Shown: positions 54,829-61,821 of the stretch, in pieces
How the letters are laid out: every line of letters begins with the position of its first letter
Numbering within the stretch: the stretch's first letter is position 1
NCBI RefSeq assembly: GCF_001981305.1
Contig: NZ_MSCW01000006.1
Span: forward strand, 62,001 to 126,000
Source: Marinobacter lutaoensis
Lineage (GTDB): Bacteria; Pseudomonadota; Gammaproteobacteria; Pseudomonadales; Oleiphilaceae
DNA length: 64,000 nt
Reading direction: 5' to 3'
Notes under the pieces: generated by a model
Told to the model about the DNA's origin: nothing
The model's database searches: none
Seen by the model: only the letters and a program-made list of their open reading frames with translations
Position numbers and translations under genes: made by a program

Positions 54829-55016
54829 CTTTCCCGTTCTGCAGGCCTCCGGTTTTCGTATGCCTGATCAGAGGTTTCGAGCGAAAATTCTGGTTCCGGC
54901 GGATGACAATCCGGAAACAGCCAGGTGACAGGATGTTTAAGATTTTGTGACGTTTCGGCGAGTAGAAAGCAGGAAGGGGAGGCAGGTATGAAGCAGTGTA
55001 TCATCTGTCCGGGCAG

Positions 55017-55040
55017 GAAAACGGGGGCAACGCCCCCGTT
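55017..55040 (-). terminator. Rho-independent terminator of the disulfide oxidoreductase gene
   Basis: Stem ACGGGGGC (55021-55028) with GCCCCCGT (55032-55039) and a 3-base loop; on the minus strand TTTT follows. It lies 9 bases past the stop of the upstream minus-strand gene. Confidence 0.75.
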
Positions 55041-55048
55041 CCCTCAAT

Positions 55049-56434
55049 TCACACCCGCCTCTGCAGCTCCCGCAGCAGGCTGCGCAGGCCTTCCTCAAGG
55101 ACCGGATGGTAATAGGGCATGGCCAGCAGGTCTTTTACCGTCAGTCGTTGCTGCATGGACCAGGCCAGCAGGTGGGCCAGATGTTCGGCGTCCGGGCCGA
55201 AGATTTCCGCGCCCAGGAGTTTTCCGCTACCGGTTTCCGCCCATATTTTCATCAGGCCGCGGTCCCGGCCCAGTACTTTGGCGCGGGCCTGCTGGGCAAA
55301 GTCGAAGGCGGCAACGGCGTAGCGGCCAGCATACTGCTGTTCCACCTGTGCCGGCTGCAGCCCGACGGTCGCAATCTGCGGGTCGGAAAAGACAATGGCC
55401 AGGGGCACGGTTCTGGGGCCCGGCGTGACGTCCGGCAGCCGGGCGGCGTTGCGGCCGGCAATTCTGCCTTCATCCGCGGCTTCATGCAGCAGGGGCAGGT
55501 AGTTGTTGGCATCCCCGGCAATGAAAATATGGCTGACGGAACACTGCAGGGTGTCGCGATCAAATACGGGGATGCCATGCTCGTCCAGCTCCAGGCTGGT
55601 GTTTTCCAGACCCAGCCTGTCCACGTTGGGGCGCCGGCCCGTGGCCGCCAGCAGGTAATCGAACTGCTCGGTGACTTCCCGGCCGTCCTTGTCGGTAAAG
55701 GATACCCGGACCCCGGAGGCCGTTTCCCCGATATGGCTGACATGGGCGTCCGGATCCAGCGGGAACTCGTCATTGAAGCAGTGGTAGGCGGCCTTGCGGA
55801 TGTCCTCGTCACCAATGGGGCCGATCAGGCCGCCCAGTCCGAACAGGCGTACCCTGACTCCCAGCCGGTGCAGGGCCTGTCCCAGTTCCAGCCCGATCAC
55901 ACCGGCCCCGAACACCACCACGGATTCAGGCAGGGTAGTCAGTTCAAACAGGTCATCATTGACCAGCAGCCGGTCGCCGGCAGCCTTCATCATGCCCGGA
56001 ATATTGGGCCGTGAGCCGGTGGCAATCACAATGCTGTCTGCTTCTATCTGCTCGCCATCCTCCGTTTCCAGCCGGTGATCCGAGACAAAATGCACGGCCT
56101 TGTCCAGCCGGTCCGATTCCGGTATGGAGGCCATTCCCCGGAGCACCTTGTTGACAAAACCATCGCGCATCCTGCGTACCCGTTGCATGACCCGCTTGCC
56201 ATCCACCTGAATCTCTCCGGCGCTGACTCCGAACATGTCGGCCTTGCGCATATGCCAGGCGGTGTCGGCAGCGGCGATCAGAAGCTTGCTGGGCATACAG
56301 CCGACCCTGGCGCAGGTCGTGCCCAGCGGGCCCGGATCAATCAGCAGAACACTGTCGGTATGTTCCCGGGCAGAACGGTAGGCAGTAAGGCCGGCACTAC
56401 CGGCGCCTATAACAGCAACGTTGACCTTGCGCAT
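55049..56434 (-). CDS. Dihydrolipoamide dehydrogenase-like pyridine nucleotide-disulfide oxidoreductase
   Basis: FAD flavoprotein of 461 residues. It has the N-terminal FAD motif VAVIGAGSAGLTAYRSA, redox-active Cys41 and Cys46 in TTCARVGCMPSK, the NAD motif VVVFGAGVIGLELGQALHRLG, the second FAD motif IFIAGDANNYLPLLHEAADEG, and the dimer-interface His-Glu pair in YYHPVLEEGL. This is the lipoamide dehydrogenase type, but no 2-oxoacid dehydrogenase subunits are nearby, so it acts alone or on another disulfide. Homologues of this shape are widespread as orphan enzymes. It is divergent from an ADP-ribosylglycohydrolase gene. Confidence 0.88.
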   Translation of the reverse strand: MRKVNVAVIGAGSAGLTAYRSAREHTDSVLLIDPGPLGTTCARVGCMPSKLLIAAADTAWHMRKADMFGVSAGEIQVDGKRVMQRVRRMRDGFVNKVLRGMASIPESDRLDKAVHFVSDHRLETEDGEQIEADSIVIATGSRPNIPGMMKAAGDRLLVNDDLFELTTLPESVVVFGAGVIGLELGQALHRLGVRVRLFGLGGLIGPIGDEDIRKAAYHCFNDEFPLDPDAHVSHIGETASGVRVSFTDKDGREVTEQFDYLLAATGRRPNVDRLGLENTSLELDEHGIPVFDRDTLQCSVSHIFIAGDANNYLPLLHEAADEGRIAGRNAARLPDVTPGPRTVPLAIVFSDPQIATVGLQPAQVEQQYAGRYAVAAFDFAQQARAKVLGRDRGLMKIWAETGSGKLLGAEIFGPDAEHLAHLLAWSMQQRLTVKDLLAMPYYHPVLEEGLRSLLRELQRRV

Positions 56435-56732
56435 ATGACCTCCTTACGGAAAACTGTTCGGGGCGGGTATTCGGGGACCCGTGTCCGGATGATCACGCAG
56501 AGCAGCCCGCCGGCGGCTCCCGTATCCTCCTGATTGTATCTGTGCCCGTGGGGATGTCAGGCACCATGGGCCATTCCCGGACTGCAGTCGTGACGGATAC
56601 CGGACATCCGGGCAGGATCCCGGAACCATGCTCTATCAATAGCCCCAGTCGGTGTATTTCCACAATGACACAGCTCAGTTTCATACAGACTGCGACAAAA
56701 CGTCCCGGTTCTGCTGCCGGGGGAGAGTGCCG

Positions 56733-57806
56733 GTGACATTCCCCTCCCGCGATCACTACACGGCCTGCCTTCTCGGCGGAGCTATCGGGGATGCCCTGGG
56801 GGCGCCGGTGGAATTCCTGTCCCGGGCGGAGATTCTGCAAAGGTTCGGGCCGCAGGGGATTACCGACCATGCCGAAGCTTACGGTGGCCGCGGCCGGATC
56901 ACCGATGATACCCAGATGACGCTGTTTACTGCCGAGGGCCTGTTGCGGGGCCGGTTGCAGCAGTTGCAGCAGGGGCGTGCGGATTACGGGCAGGCAGTTG
57001 CAGATGCCTGTCTGCGCTGGCTGGTGACCCAGGGAGGTGAATATCAGGAAATGGAAGCCCGTACCGATGGCTGGCTGTTCCGGCAGAAGAGCCTGCACAG
57101 CCGCCGCTCTCCCGGTATGACCTGCCTGACGGCGCTGCAGGATTACCCGGGCGAAACCGGAATTGCCGGTAACGACAGCAAGGGCTGCGGCGGCGTCATG
57201 CGGGTGGCACCGGTGGGCCTGTTCCGGTGGGCCCTGCAGGAGGCAGGAGCGGATCAGGCCTTTGCCGATGGCTGCATGTGTGCGGGCCTTACGCACGGGC
57301 ATCCCACCGGTTATCTGAGCGGCGGCGTCTTTGCAGCGGTGATTTTCAATCTGCTTGATGGTCAGCCCCTGCCGGACGCCATGGCTTCAGCCCGGCAGCG
57401 GTTGCTTGCGGAGCCCGGGCATGAGGAAACTGCAGCCGCCCTGGATCTGGCCCTGACCCTGAGCACATCCGGCATGCCCCATGCGGACGCCATTGCGGCC
57501 CTAGGAGAAGGCTGGGTTGCGGAAGAGGCTCTGGCCATAGCCCTGTATTGCGCACTGGTGGCGGAAAGTTTTGAACAGGGCATCCTGCTGGCCGTCAATC
57601 ATGATGGCGACTCGGACTCCACCGGTGCCATGGCCGGCCAGCTGCTGGGGCTGATGTCCGGCACCGCGGCCATCCCCTCATGCTGGCTGGAGCCCCTGGA
57701 ACTGCGGCCGGTGATTGAAACCGTGGCTGCCGACCTGTGGGAGTGCGGGCGGTGGCAGGCGGGGAAGGTGGAGTTGTCTGTACTTGGCCGGTATCCGGGA
57801 GAGTGA
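56733..57806 (+). CDS. ADP-ribosylglycohydrolase family protein
   Basis: Protein of 357 residues in the DraG/ARH family, which cleaves ADP-ribose from proteins or small molecules using two Mg2+ ions. Metal-ligand motifs are present: LGGAIGDALGAPVEF, GRITDDTQMTLFTAEGL and NHDGDSDSTGAMAGQLLG. I use the GTG at 56733, since GGGGGAG lies 7 bases upstream and the family starts near the ACLLGGAIGD segment; an ATG at 56652 would add 27 residues rich in Cys and His with no family match. No matching ADP-ribosyltransferase is in the window. The 298-base gap upstream (56435-56732) shows nothing else I can name. Confidence 0.87.
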   Translation: MTFPSRDHYTACLLGGAIGDALGAPVEFLSRAEILQRFGPQGITDHAEAYGGRGRITDDTQMTLFTAEGLLRGRLQQLQQGRADYGQAVADACLRWLVTQGGEYQEMEARTDGWLFRQKSLHSRRSPGMTCLTALQDYPGETGIAGNDSKGCGGVMRVAPVGLFRWALQEAGADQAFADGCMCAGLTHGHPTGYLSGGVFAAVIFNLLDGQPLPDAMASARQRLLAEPGHEETAAALDLALTLSTSGMPHADAIAALGEGWVAEEALAIALYCALVAESFEQGILLAVNHDGDSDSTGAMAGQLLGLMSGTAAIPSCWLEPLELRPVIETVAADLWECGRWQAGKVELSVLGRYPGE

Positions 57807-57809
57807 TCT

Positions 57810-57838
57810 GCCAATCCCGGGTGTTGTCCGGGATTGGC
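57810..57838 (+). terminator. Stem-loop after the ADP-ribosylglycohydrolase gene
   Basis: Perfect 11-bp stem: GCCAATCCCGG (57810-57820) with CCGGGATTGGC (57828-57838), 7-base loop, starting 4 bases after the stop. The following TGTCTGCG is a poor T run, so it is a weak intrinsic terminator or a 3'-end stabiliser. Confidence 0.5.
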
Positions 57839-57862
57839 TGTCTGCGACTCTGCTGAGCTCTC

Positions 57863-58405
57863 CTAGAACCCCTTGTCAATCTTGTCCGGAACCACATCCC
57901 ATGTGCACTTGGTAACGAAAGGCTGACAATCGACTTCTATGGCTCTGAGTTCATTTTCAATGTCACAGGTGACGATCAGCGGCTTCCCTCTTGCTTCCGA
58001 ATTTTCATCCCTTATACGTTTGACGCCATCCCATATTACATAATCGACATCATTTACGGTAACGGTCACAAGCTGGCCAACCGCAAACTCCTGAGGGAGC
58101 AGGCTTGAAATGCTTCTTTCAAATCGTGCCGGCATTTCAAAATAGCCGTGCTCGTCAGTTCTGGTCCGGTCGGTTTCCTTTTTCTGGTAAGAAGTGGTTC
58201 TTGTAACGGTTGCATTTGAAACCGGAGTTCTGCCTTTGAGGATGACTCCGGAAAAAGCCAAAAATGTGCACACCTTTCCTGTATCAAATATAGACAAGGA
58301 ATAAGCCTCTGTAGCCAGCAAAAAGAGAAGCAACACCAAAGTTGTTGCGGGGAACATGAAGAAGGGTTCGGACTTTTCCCGTTGGCGGAGCTTCCGGGCA
58401 GACAT
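57863..58405 (-). CDS. DUF6795-like exported or membrane-anchored protein
   Basis: About 180 residues if the ATG at 58405 is used; the frame is open to 58459, and a third ATG at 58357 would put the hydrophobic segment first (FPATTLVLLLFLLATEAYS), which then reads as a signal peptide. After it comes a carboxypeptidase-regulatory-like beta domain typical of DUF6795: FSGVILKGRTPVSNATVTRTTSYQKKETDRTRTDEHGYFEMPA. The C-terminal third (DIENELRAIEVDCQPFVTKCTWDV) has cysteines likely to pair outside the cytoplasm. DUF6795 proteins are of unknown function. The gene is more AT-rich than its surroundings, suggesting later acquisition. Confidence 0.65.
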   Translation of the reverse strand: MSARKLRQREKSEPFFMFPATTLVLLLFLLATEAYSLSIFDTGKVCTFLAFSGVILKGRTPVSNATVTRTTSYQKKETDRTRTDEHGYFEMPARFERSISSLLPQEFAVGQLVTVTVNDVDYVIWDGVKRIRDENSEARGKPLIVTCDIENELRAIEVDCQPFVTKCTWDVVPDKIDKGF

Positions 58406-58408
58406 CTG

Positions 58409-58436
58409 TATTTTCCATGCAGTATTTTCCATGCAG
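58409..58436. repeat. Exact tandem 14-bp duplication before the DUF6795-like gene
   Basis: TATTTTCCATGCAG occurs twice head to tail (58409-58422 and 58423-58436). It lies just upstream of the ATG at 58405 and shifts the upstream reading frame, so it may have separated a longer leader from the gene. Confidence 0.75.
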
Positions 58437-58927
58437 TGAGGTGGCGGTTCCGGCAGCATCCTGTCCGGATGCCCTGGTAATCAGAGTGGCACGCCCGTCA
58501 GAACTGCATGGCAGGCCGATCATAGCCATGTCCATTCCTTCCATTTTCTTCATGTAACTGCAGCACCCTTGTGACGGCGCCACTGTTACGAGGAAATACA
58601 CGCAACCATGTGTGTGCCTACGGGCTGGGGCTGCCTGTACATCACTACCGCCCAGGTATTTGGGTTATTTTATTGCCCGGGAGGTGTCAGGCAAGACCGC
58701 GATAGCGTTACCCGGCCCGGGCAGTTTCCGATCCTTGTCCTGGAAATGCTCCACTGGCATACGCCGGGACTGGCTGCATTCGGAAACTGACCGGTGATAT
58801 TCCGTTTCAGACCCCTGCCGGTCTTATAATGCAGAGCATATCTGTTCGGCCGCTGATGTCGGGCCTGTCAGCGGGTGGAGGCTGAATGATGAGGGCAGAA
58901 GCGGGTCAATGAATGTCCGGAGCCTCT

Positions 58928-58950
58928 GTCAGCTTCGCAAGCTGGCTTTT
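58928..58950 (+). terminator. Terminator-like hairpin in the pncC leader region
   Basis: Eight-pair stem with one G-U (GTCAGCTT at 58928-58935 with AAGCTGGC at 58939-58946, loop CGC), followed by TTTT. It could end transcription entering from the left, or act as an attenuator in the pncC leader. Confidence 0.45.
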
Positions 58951-58977
58951 GTGTACGGATATGGTGAAATGAGCGAG

Positions 58978-59019
58978 TGGTTCACCCCGGCGGCGAACCC
59001 GTAGGGGTGAGCGCAACCA
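58978..59019 (+). promoter_or_regulatory. Possible two-state RNA structure in the pncC leader
   Basis: Two hairpins compete for the same bases: TGGTT..CACCCC (58978-58988) with GGGGTG..AACCA (59004-59019), or GGTTC (58979-58983) with GAACC (58995-58999). The structure ends about 25 bases before the pncC start. No known riboswitch class is recognised. Confidence 0.3.
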
Positions 59020-59044
59020 GTCGTCAGCGGATACATGGGAGCGG

Positions 59045-59572
59045 ATGATGAGTGACTTTGTTCAGGTCAGTGATGAGGCCCTGAATCAGGCGGCGGACCA
59101 TCTGGGGGATCTGTTACAGGAGCAGGGCTGGGTTATGGCGACGGCGGAGAGCTGCACCGGCGGCTGGGTGGCGAAGGTGCTGACGGACCGGCCGGGCTCG
59201 TCGGATTATGTCACGGCCGGTTTGGTGACCTACAGCAACGCCGCCAAGCAGGCGGTGCTGGGGGTGTCGGCCCAAACCCTGGCCGAGCATGGCGCGGTCA
59301 GCGAGCCGGTGGTGCGGCAGATGGTGGCGGGGGCGCTGGCCGCCACCGGCGCGGATGTGGCGGTGGCGATCAGCGGCATCGCCGGGCCCGGCGGTGGCAG
59401 CCCGGACAAGCCGGTGGGTACGGTCTGGTTTGCCTGGGGCTCGGGGCCGGAGCACACCGAAACGGCGGTCCGGCGGTTTCAGGGCGATCGTGACCAGGTA
59501 CGGCGCCAGTCGGTGCTGTTCGCTCTGGAGTCGGTGAGCCGGTATCTGGCGCCGGCGCTCATGGATTCGTGA
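59045..59572 (+). CDS. pncC: Nicotinamide-nucleotide amidohydrolase PncC (CinA C-terminal type)
   Basis: Deamidates nicotinamide mononucleotide to nicotinic acid mononucleotide in the pyridine nucleotide cycle. The 175-residue stand-alone CinA_C domain has [43 protein letters not shown] and the glycine-rich [24 protein letters not shown]. It lacks the N-terminal MoaB-like part of full CinA, like the Pseudomonas protein upstream of recA. Two ATG codons are adjacent (59045, 59048); the second is better spaced from GGGA. recA follows on the same strand after 151 bases. Confidence 0.93.
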   Translation: MMSDFVQVSDEALNQAADHLGDLLQEQGWVMATAESCTGGWVAKVLTDRPGSSDYVTAGLVTYSNAAKQAVLGVSAQTLAEHGAVSEPVVRQMVAGALAATGADVAVAISGIAGPGGGSPDKPVGTVWFAWGSGPEHTETAVRRFQGDRDQVRRQSVLFALESVSRYLAPALMDS

Positions 59573-59608
59573 CCGGTGTCGCGGGGAGGGGTTGGTCTGC
59601 TCCCCGGC

Positions 59609-59637
59609 TTGTGTTTTAATACTGTTCAAATATACAG
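59609..59637 (+). promoter_or_regulatory. recA promoter with LexA box
   Basis: The SOS box CTGTTCAAATATACAG (59622-59637) matches the gammaproteobacterial CTGT-N8-ACAG consensus. It overlaps a likely promoter (TTGTGT at 59609-59614 and TATACA at 59631-59636), so LexA should block RNA polymerase until DNA damage. The site is about 87 bases before the recA start. Confidence 0.88.
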
Positions 59638-59723
59638 GATTTGCCCGGATGGGGATCCTGTCCACGATCCGCTGCCGGCCCGCGCGGCATGCCGGCAGCT
59701 CAGGCGACGAGGGGATTCGACCG

Positions 59724-60773
59724 ATGGAAGATAACCGCAAGAAAGCACTGAGTGCAGCACTGAGTCAGATTGAGCGCCAGTTCGGCAAGGGCGCGGTCAT
59801 GAAGATGGGGGATCAGCCCCGGGAGGCCATCCCGGCCGTATCCACCGGCTCACTGGGCCTGGACGTCGCGCTCGGGATCGGCGGCCTGCCGTACGGTCGG
59901 ATTGTGGAGATTTATGGTCCGGAGAGCTCCGGTAAGACCACGCTGACCCTGCAGGTGATCGCCGAGGCCCAGAAGCAGGGCAAGACTTGCGCCTTCGTGG
60001 ATGCCGAGCACGCGCTGGACCCGATCTACGCCGAGAAGCTGGGCGTGAACGTGGACGAGCTGCTGGTGTCCCAGCCGGATACTGGCGAGCAGGCTCTGGA
60101 AATCGCTGACATGCTGGTGCGCTCCAACGCGGTGGATGTGATCATCGTGGATTCGGTGGCGGCCCTGACTCCGAAGGCGGAAATCGAGGGCGAGATGGGC
60201 GACAGCCATGTGGGCCTGCAGGCCCGCCTGATGTCCCAGGCCCTGCGTAAGCTGACCGCCAGCGTCAAGAATGCCAACTGCCTGATGGTGTTCATCAACC
60301 AGATCCGGATGAAGATCGGCGTCATGTTCGGCTCGCCGGAAACCACCACGGGCGGTAACGCCCTGAAGTTCTACGCCTCCGTGCGCCTGGACATCCGCCG
60401 CATCGGTTCCGTCAAGGACGGCGACGAGGTCATTGGTAACGAGACCCGGGTGAAGGTGGTCAAGAACAAAGTGTCGCCTCCGTTCAAACAGGCCGAGTTC
60501 CAGATCCTGTACGGCAAAGGCATCTACCATATGGCCGAGGTGCTGGACATGGGTGTGAAGGAAGGCTTCGTCGAGAAATCCGGGGCTTGGTACTCCTATA
60601 ACGGCGATAAGATCGGTCAAGGCAAGGCGAATGCCTGCAAGTTCCTGGAGGAGAACCTGGAGATCGCGCACGAGATCGAAGCCCGGATCCGGGAAAAACT
60701 CATGCCCAAGCCCGTGAAGAAGGAGGCCGTACCCGAGGCGGCACCGGCCGAGGCGAATGGCGAGCTGCTCTGA
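59724..60773 (+). CDS. recA: Recombinase RecA
   Basis: Strand-exchange ATPase and co-protease for LexA, 349 residues. Walker A is GPESSGKT (65-72); other signatures are [17 protein letters not shown], the L2-adjacent [40 protein letters not shown], and an acidic C-terminal tail ([13 protein letters not shown]). The start is the ATG at 59724; the frame is open upstream to 59592 but that would extend over the LexA box. Located directly behind pncC as in pseudomonads. Confidence 0.98.
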   Translation: MEDNRKKALSAALSQIERQFGKGAVMKMGDQPREAIPAVSTGSLGLDVALGIGGLPYGRIVEIYGPESSGKTTLTLQVIAEAQKQGKTCAFVDAEHALDPIYAEKLGVNVDELLVSQPDTGEQALEIADMLVRSNAVDVIIVDSVAALTPKAEIEGEMGDSHVGLQARLMSQALRKLTASVKNANCLMVFINQIRMKIGVMFGSPETTTGGNALKFYASVRLDIRRIGSVKDGDEVIGNETRVKVVKNKVSPPFKQAEFQILYGKGIYHMAEVLDMGVKEGFVEKSGAWYSYNGDKIGQGKANACKFLEENLEIAHEIEARIREKLMPKPVKKEAVPEAAPAEANGELL

Positions 60774-60809
60774 TCCGTACCGGGCGGGGAGCACTCCGGG
60801 GCGGGCCGC

Positions 60810-61271
60810 ATGAAGCGATTGCTGATCGTGGCCCATGCGCCGTCCCCGAATACCCGCCGCCTGCGGGCGGCGGTGGCGTCCGGGGCCCGCAGCGGCGAGG
60901 TCGAAGGGGTGGAGGTGGTGGTCAAGGCACCGCTGGACGCCGGCCCCGATGATGTGCTCGCCTGTGACGCTCTTGTGCTCGGGACGCCGGAAAACCTGGG
61001 GTATATGAGCGGCGCCCTGAAGGACTTTTTCGACCGCAGCTATTACCCCTGCCTGGATCGGACCCAGGGGCTGCCCTTCGCGTTCTACATCCGCGCCGGC
61101 CATGACGGCACCGGCACTCGGCGCGCTATTGAGTCCATCACCACCGGTCTGCGCTGGCGACAGGTTCAGCCGCCCCTGATCTGCCGGGGCGAGTATCGTG
61201 ATGAGTTCGAGGAACAGTGCCGGGAGCTGGGATTGTACGTGGCGGCCAGCCTGGAGGCAGGGCTGATCTGA
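60810..61271 (+). CDS. Small flavodoxin-like / NADPH-dependent FMN reductase-type protein
   Basis: Flavodoxin-fold protein of 153 residues: first strand and phosphate loop KRLLIVAHAPSPNTRRLRAAV, second loop DALVLGTPENLGYMSGALKDFFDRSYYPC, and a third loop FYIRAGHDGTGTRRAIESI. It probably binds FMN and may be an NAD(P)H quinone/FMN reductase. It starts 36 bases after recA, the place recX takes in many relatives; I find no recX. Cotranscription with recA, hence some SOS induction, is possible but no site proves it. Confidence 0.8.
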   Translation: MKRLLIVAHAPSPNTRRLRAAVASGARSGEVEGVEVVVKAPLDAGPDDVLACDALVLGTPENLGYMSGALKDFFDRSYYPCLDRTQGLPFAFYIRAGHDGTGTRRAIESITTGLRWRQVQPPLICRGEYRDEFEEQCRELGLYVAASLEAGLI

Positions 61272-61278
61272 GCGGCGT

Positions 61279-61659
61279 CTAGCCGGCGCAGCCCGTGTTA
61301 TAGAGCCCTTCCAGCCGAGACAGGGCGTTGTCCGCAGCCCGTGAGTAGCCTTTCTTGTCCCGGCAATAGCTGAACTGTACGCTGACCCGATAGCCAGCCT
61401 GGAACGGCTGGCATTCGATCACCCGTGCGCCCACCCGGGACTCGCGAATGTACTTACCTTCAAAATCCATCAGCAGCCGCGCCCCCGGGGCATATGGCCG
61501 TGGGCTCAGAACCGCCATGCCGTAGCGGTTCAGGTCCAGGCAGGTGACCGGTATTCCGGATGTGCTCCGGCCGAACAGACCGTGCTCGCGCAACCGGACC
61601 CCCAGGCAGGAGGCTCGGTAACGGTCCTTGATCCGGCGATCGGTGAGCGCGTGCGTCAT
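61279..61659 (-). CDS. PilZ-domain protein
   Basis: Protein of 126 residues forming a single PilZ-type domain. It starts with a basic DRRIKDRYRAS stretch that supplies the R-x3-R type c-di-GMP contacts and has the CLDLNRYGMAVLSPRPYAPGARL segment in place of the D/N-x-S-x-x-G motif (Leu-Asn-Arg-Tyr-Gly instead of Ser-x-x-Gly), so c-di-GMP binding may be altered. The ATG at 61659 has GGGAG upstream on the minus strand; 44 more codons are open upstream but look unrelated. It converges on the flavodoxin-like gene with a 7-base gap. Confidence 0.72.
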   Translation of the reverse strand: MTHALTDRRIKDRYRASCLGVRLREHGLFGRSTSGIPVTCLDLNRYGMAVLSPRPYAPGARLLMDFEGKYIRESRVGARVIECQPFQAGYRVSVQFSYCRDKKGYSRAADNALSRLEGLYNTGCAG

Positions 61660-61821
61660 GTGGACATCTCCCTGGCTGTTCTTGTTGTTTTGCCGTGTCT
61701 GTCGCATGGGCGCGACAGGGCAGCGTTCAGACTCTACAATGGGCGCCGATGTTTTATCTTTAAGTTGTTGTCCGCCCGGGTGATTGCTCACCGGGCCACG
61801 GGATTGCTACAGGAACTGACC

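Larger units (their letters stand above)
58460..59044. other. Gene-poor segment upstream of pncC
   Basis: About 585 bases without a convincing gene. Short frames exist on both strands (such as 58284-58601 on the minus strand and 58608-58790 on the plus strand) but none resembles a protein I know, nor has a good ribosome site. The last 120 bases are rich in inverted repeats. This appears to be the right edge of the accessory region. Confidence 0.5.

Noticed and set aside
58284..58601. Possible 105-residue minus-strand protein rich in Met and Cys
   Set aside because: Overlaps the DUF6795-like gene in another frame, includes the tandem duplication, has no good ribosome site and resembles nothing known. 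A frame-shifted remnant remains possible.
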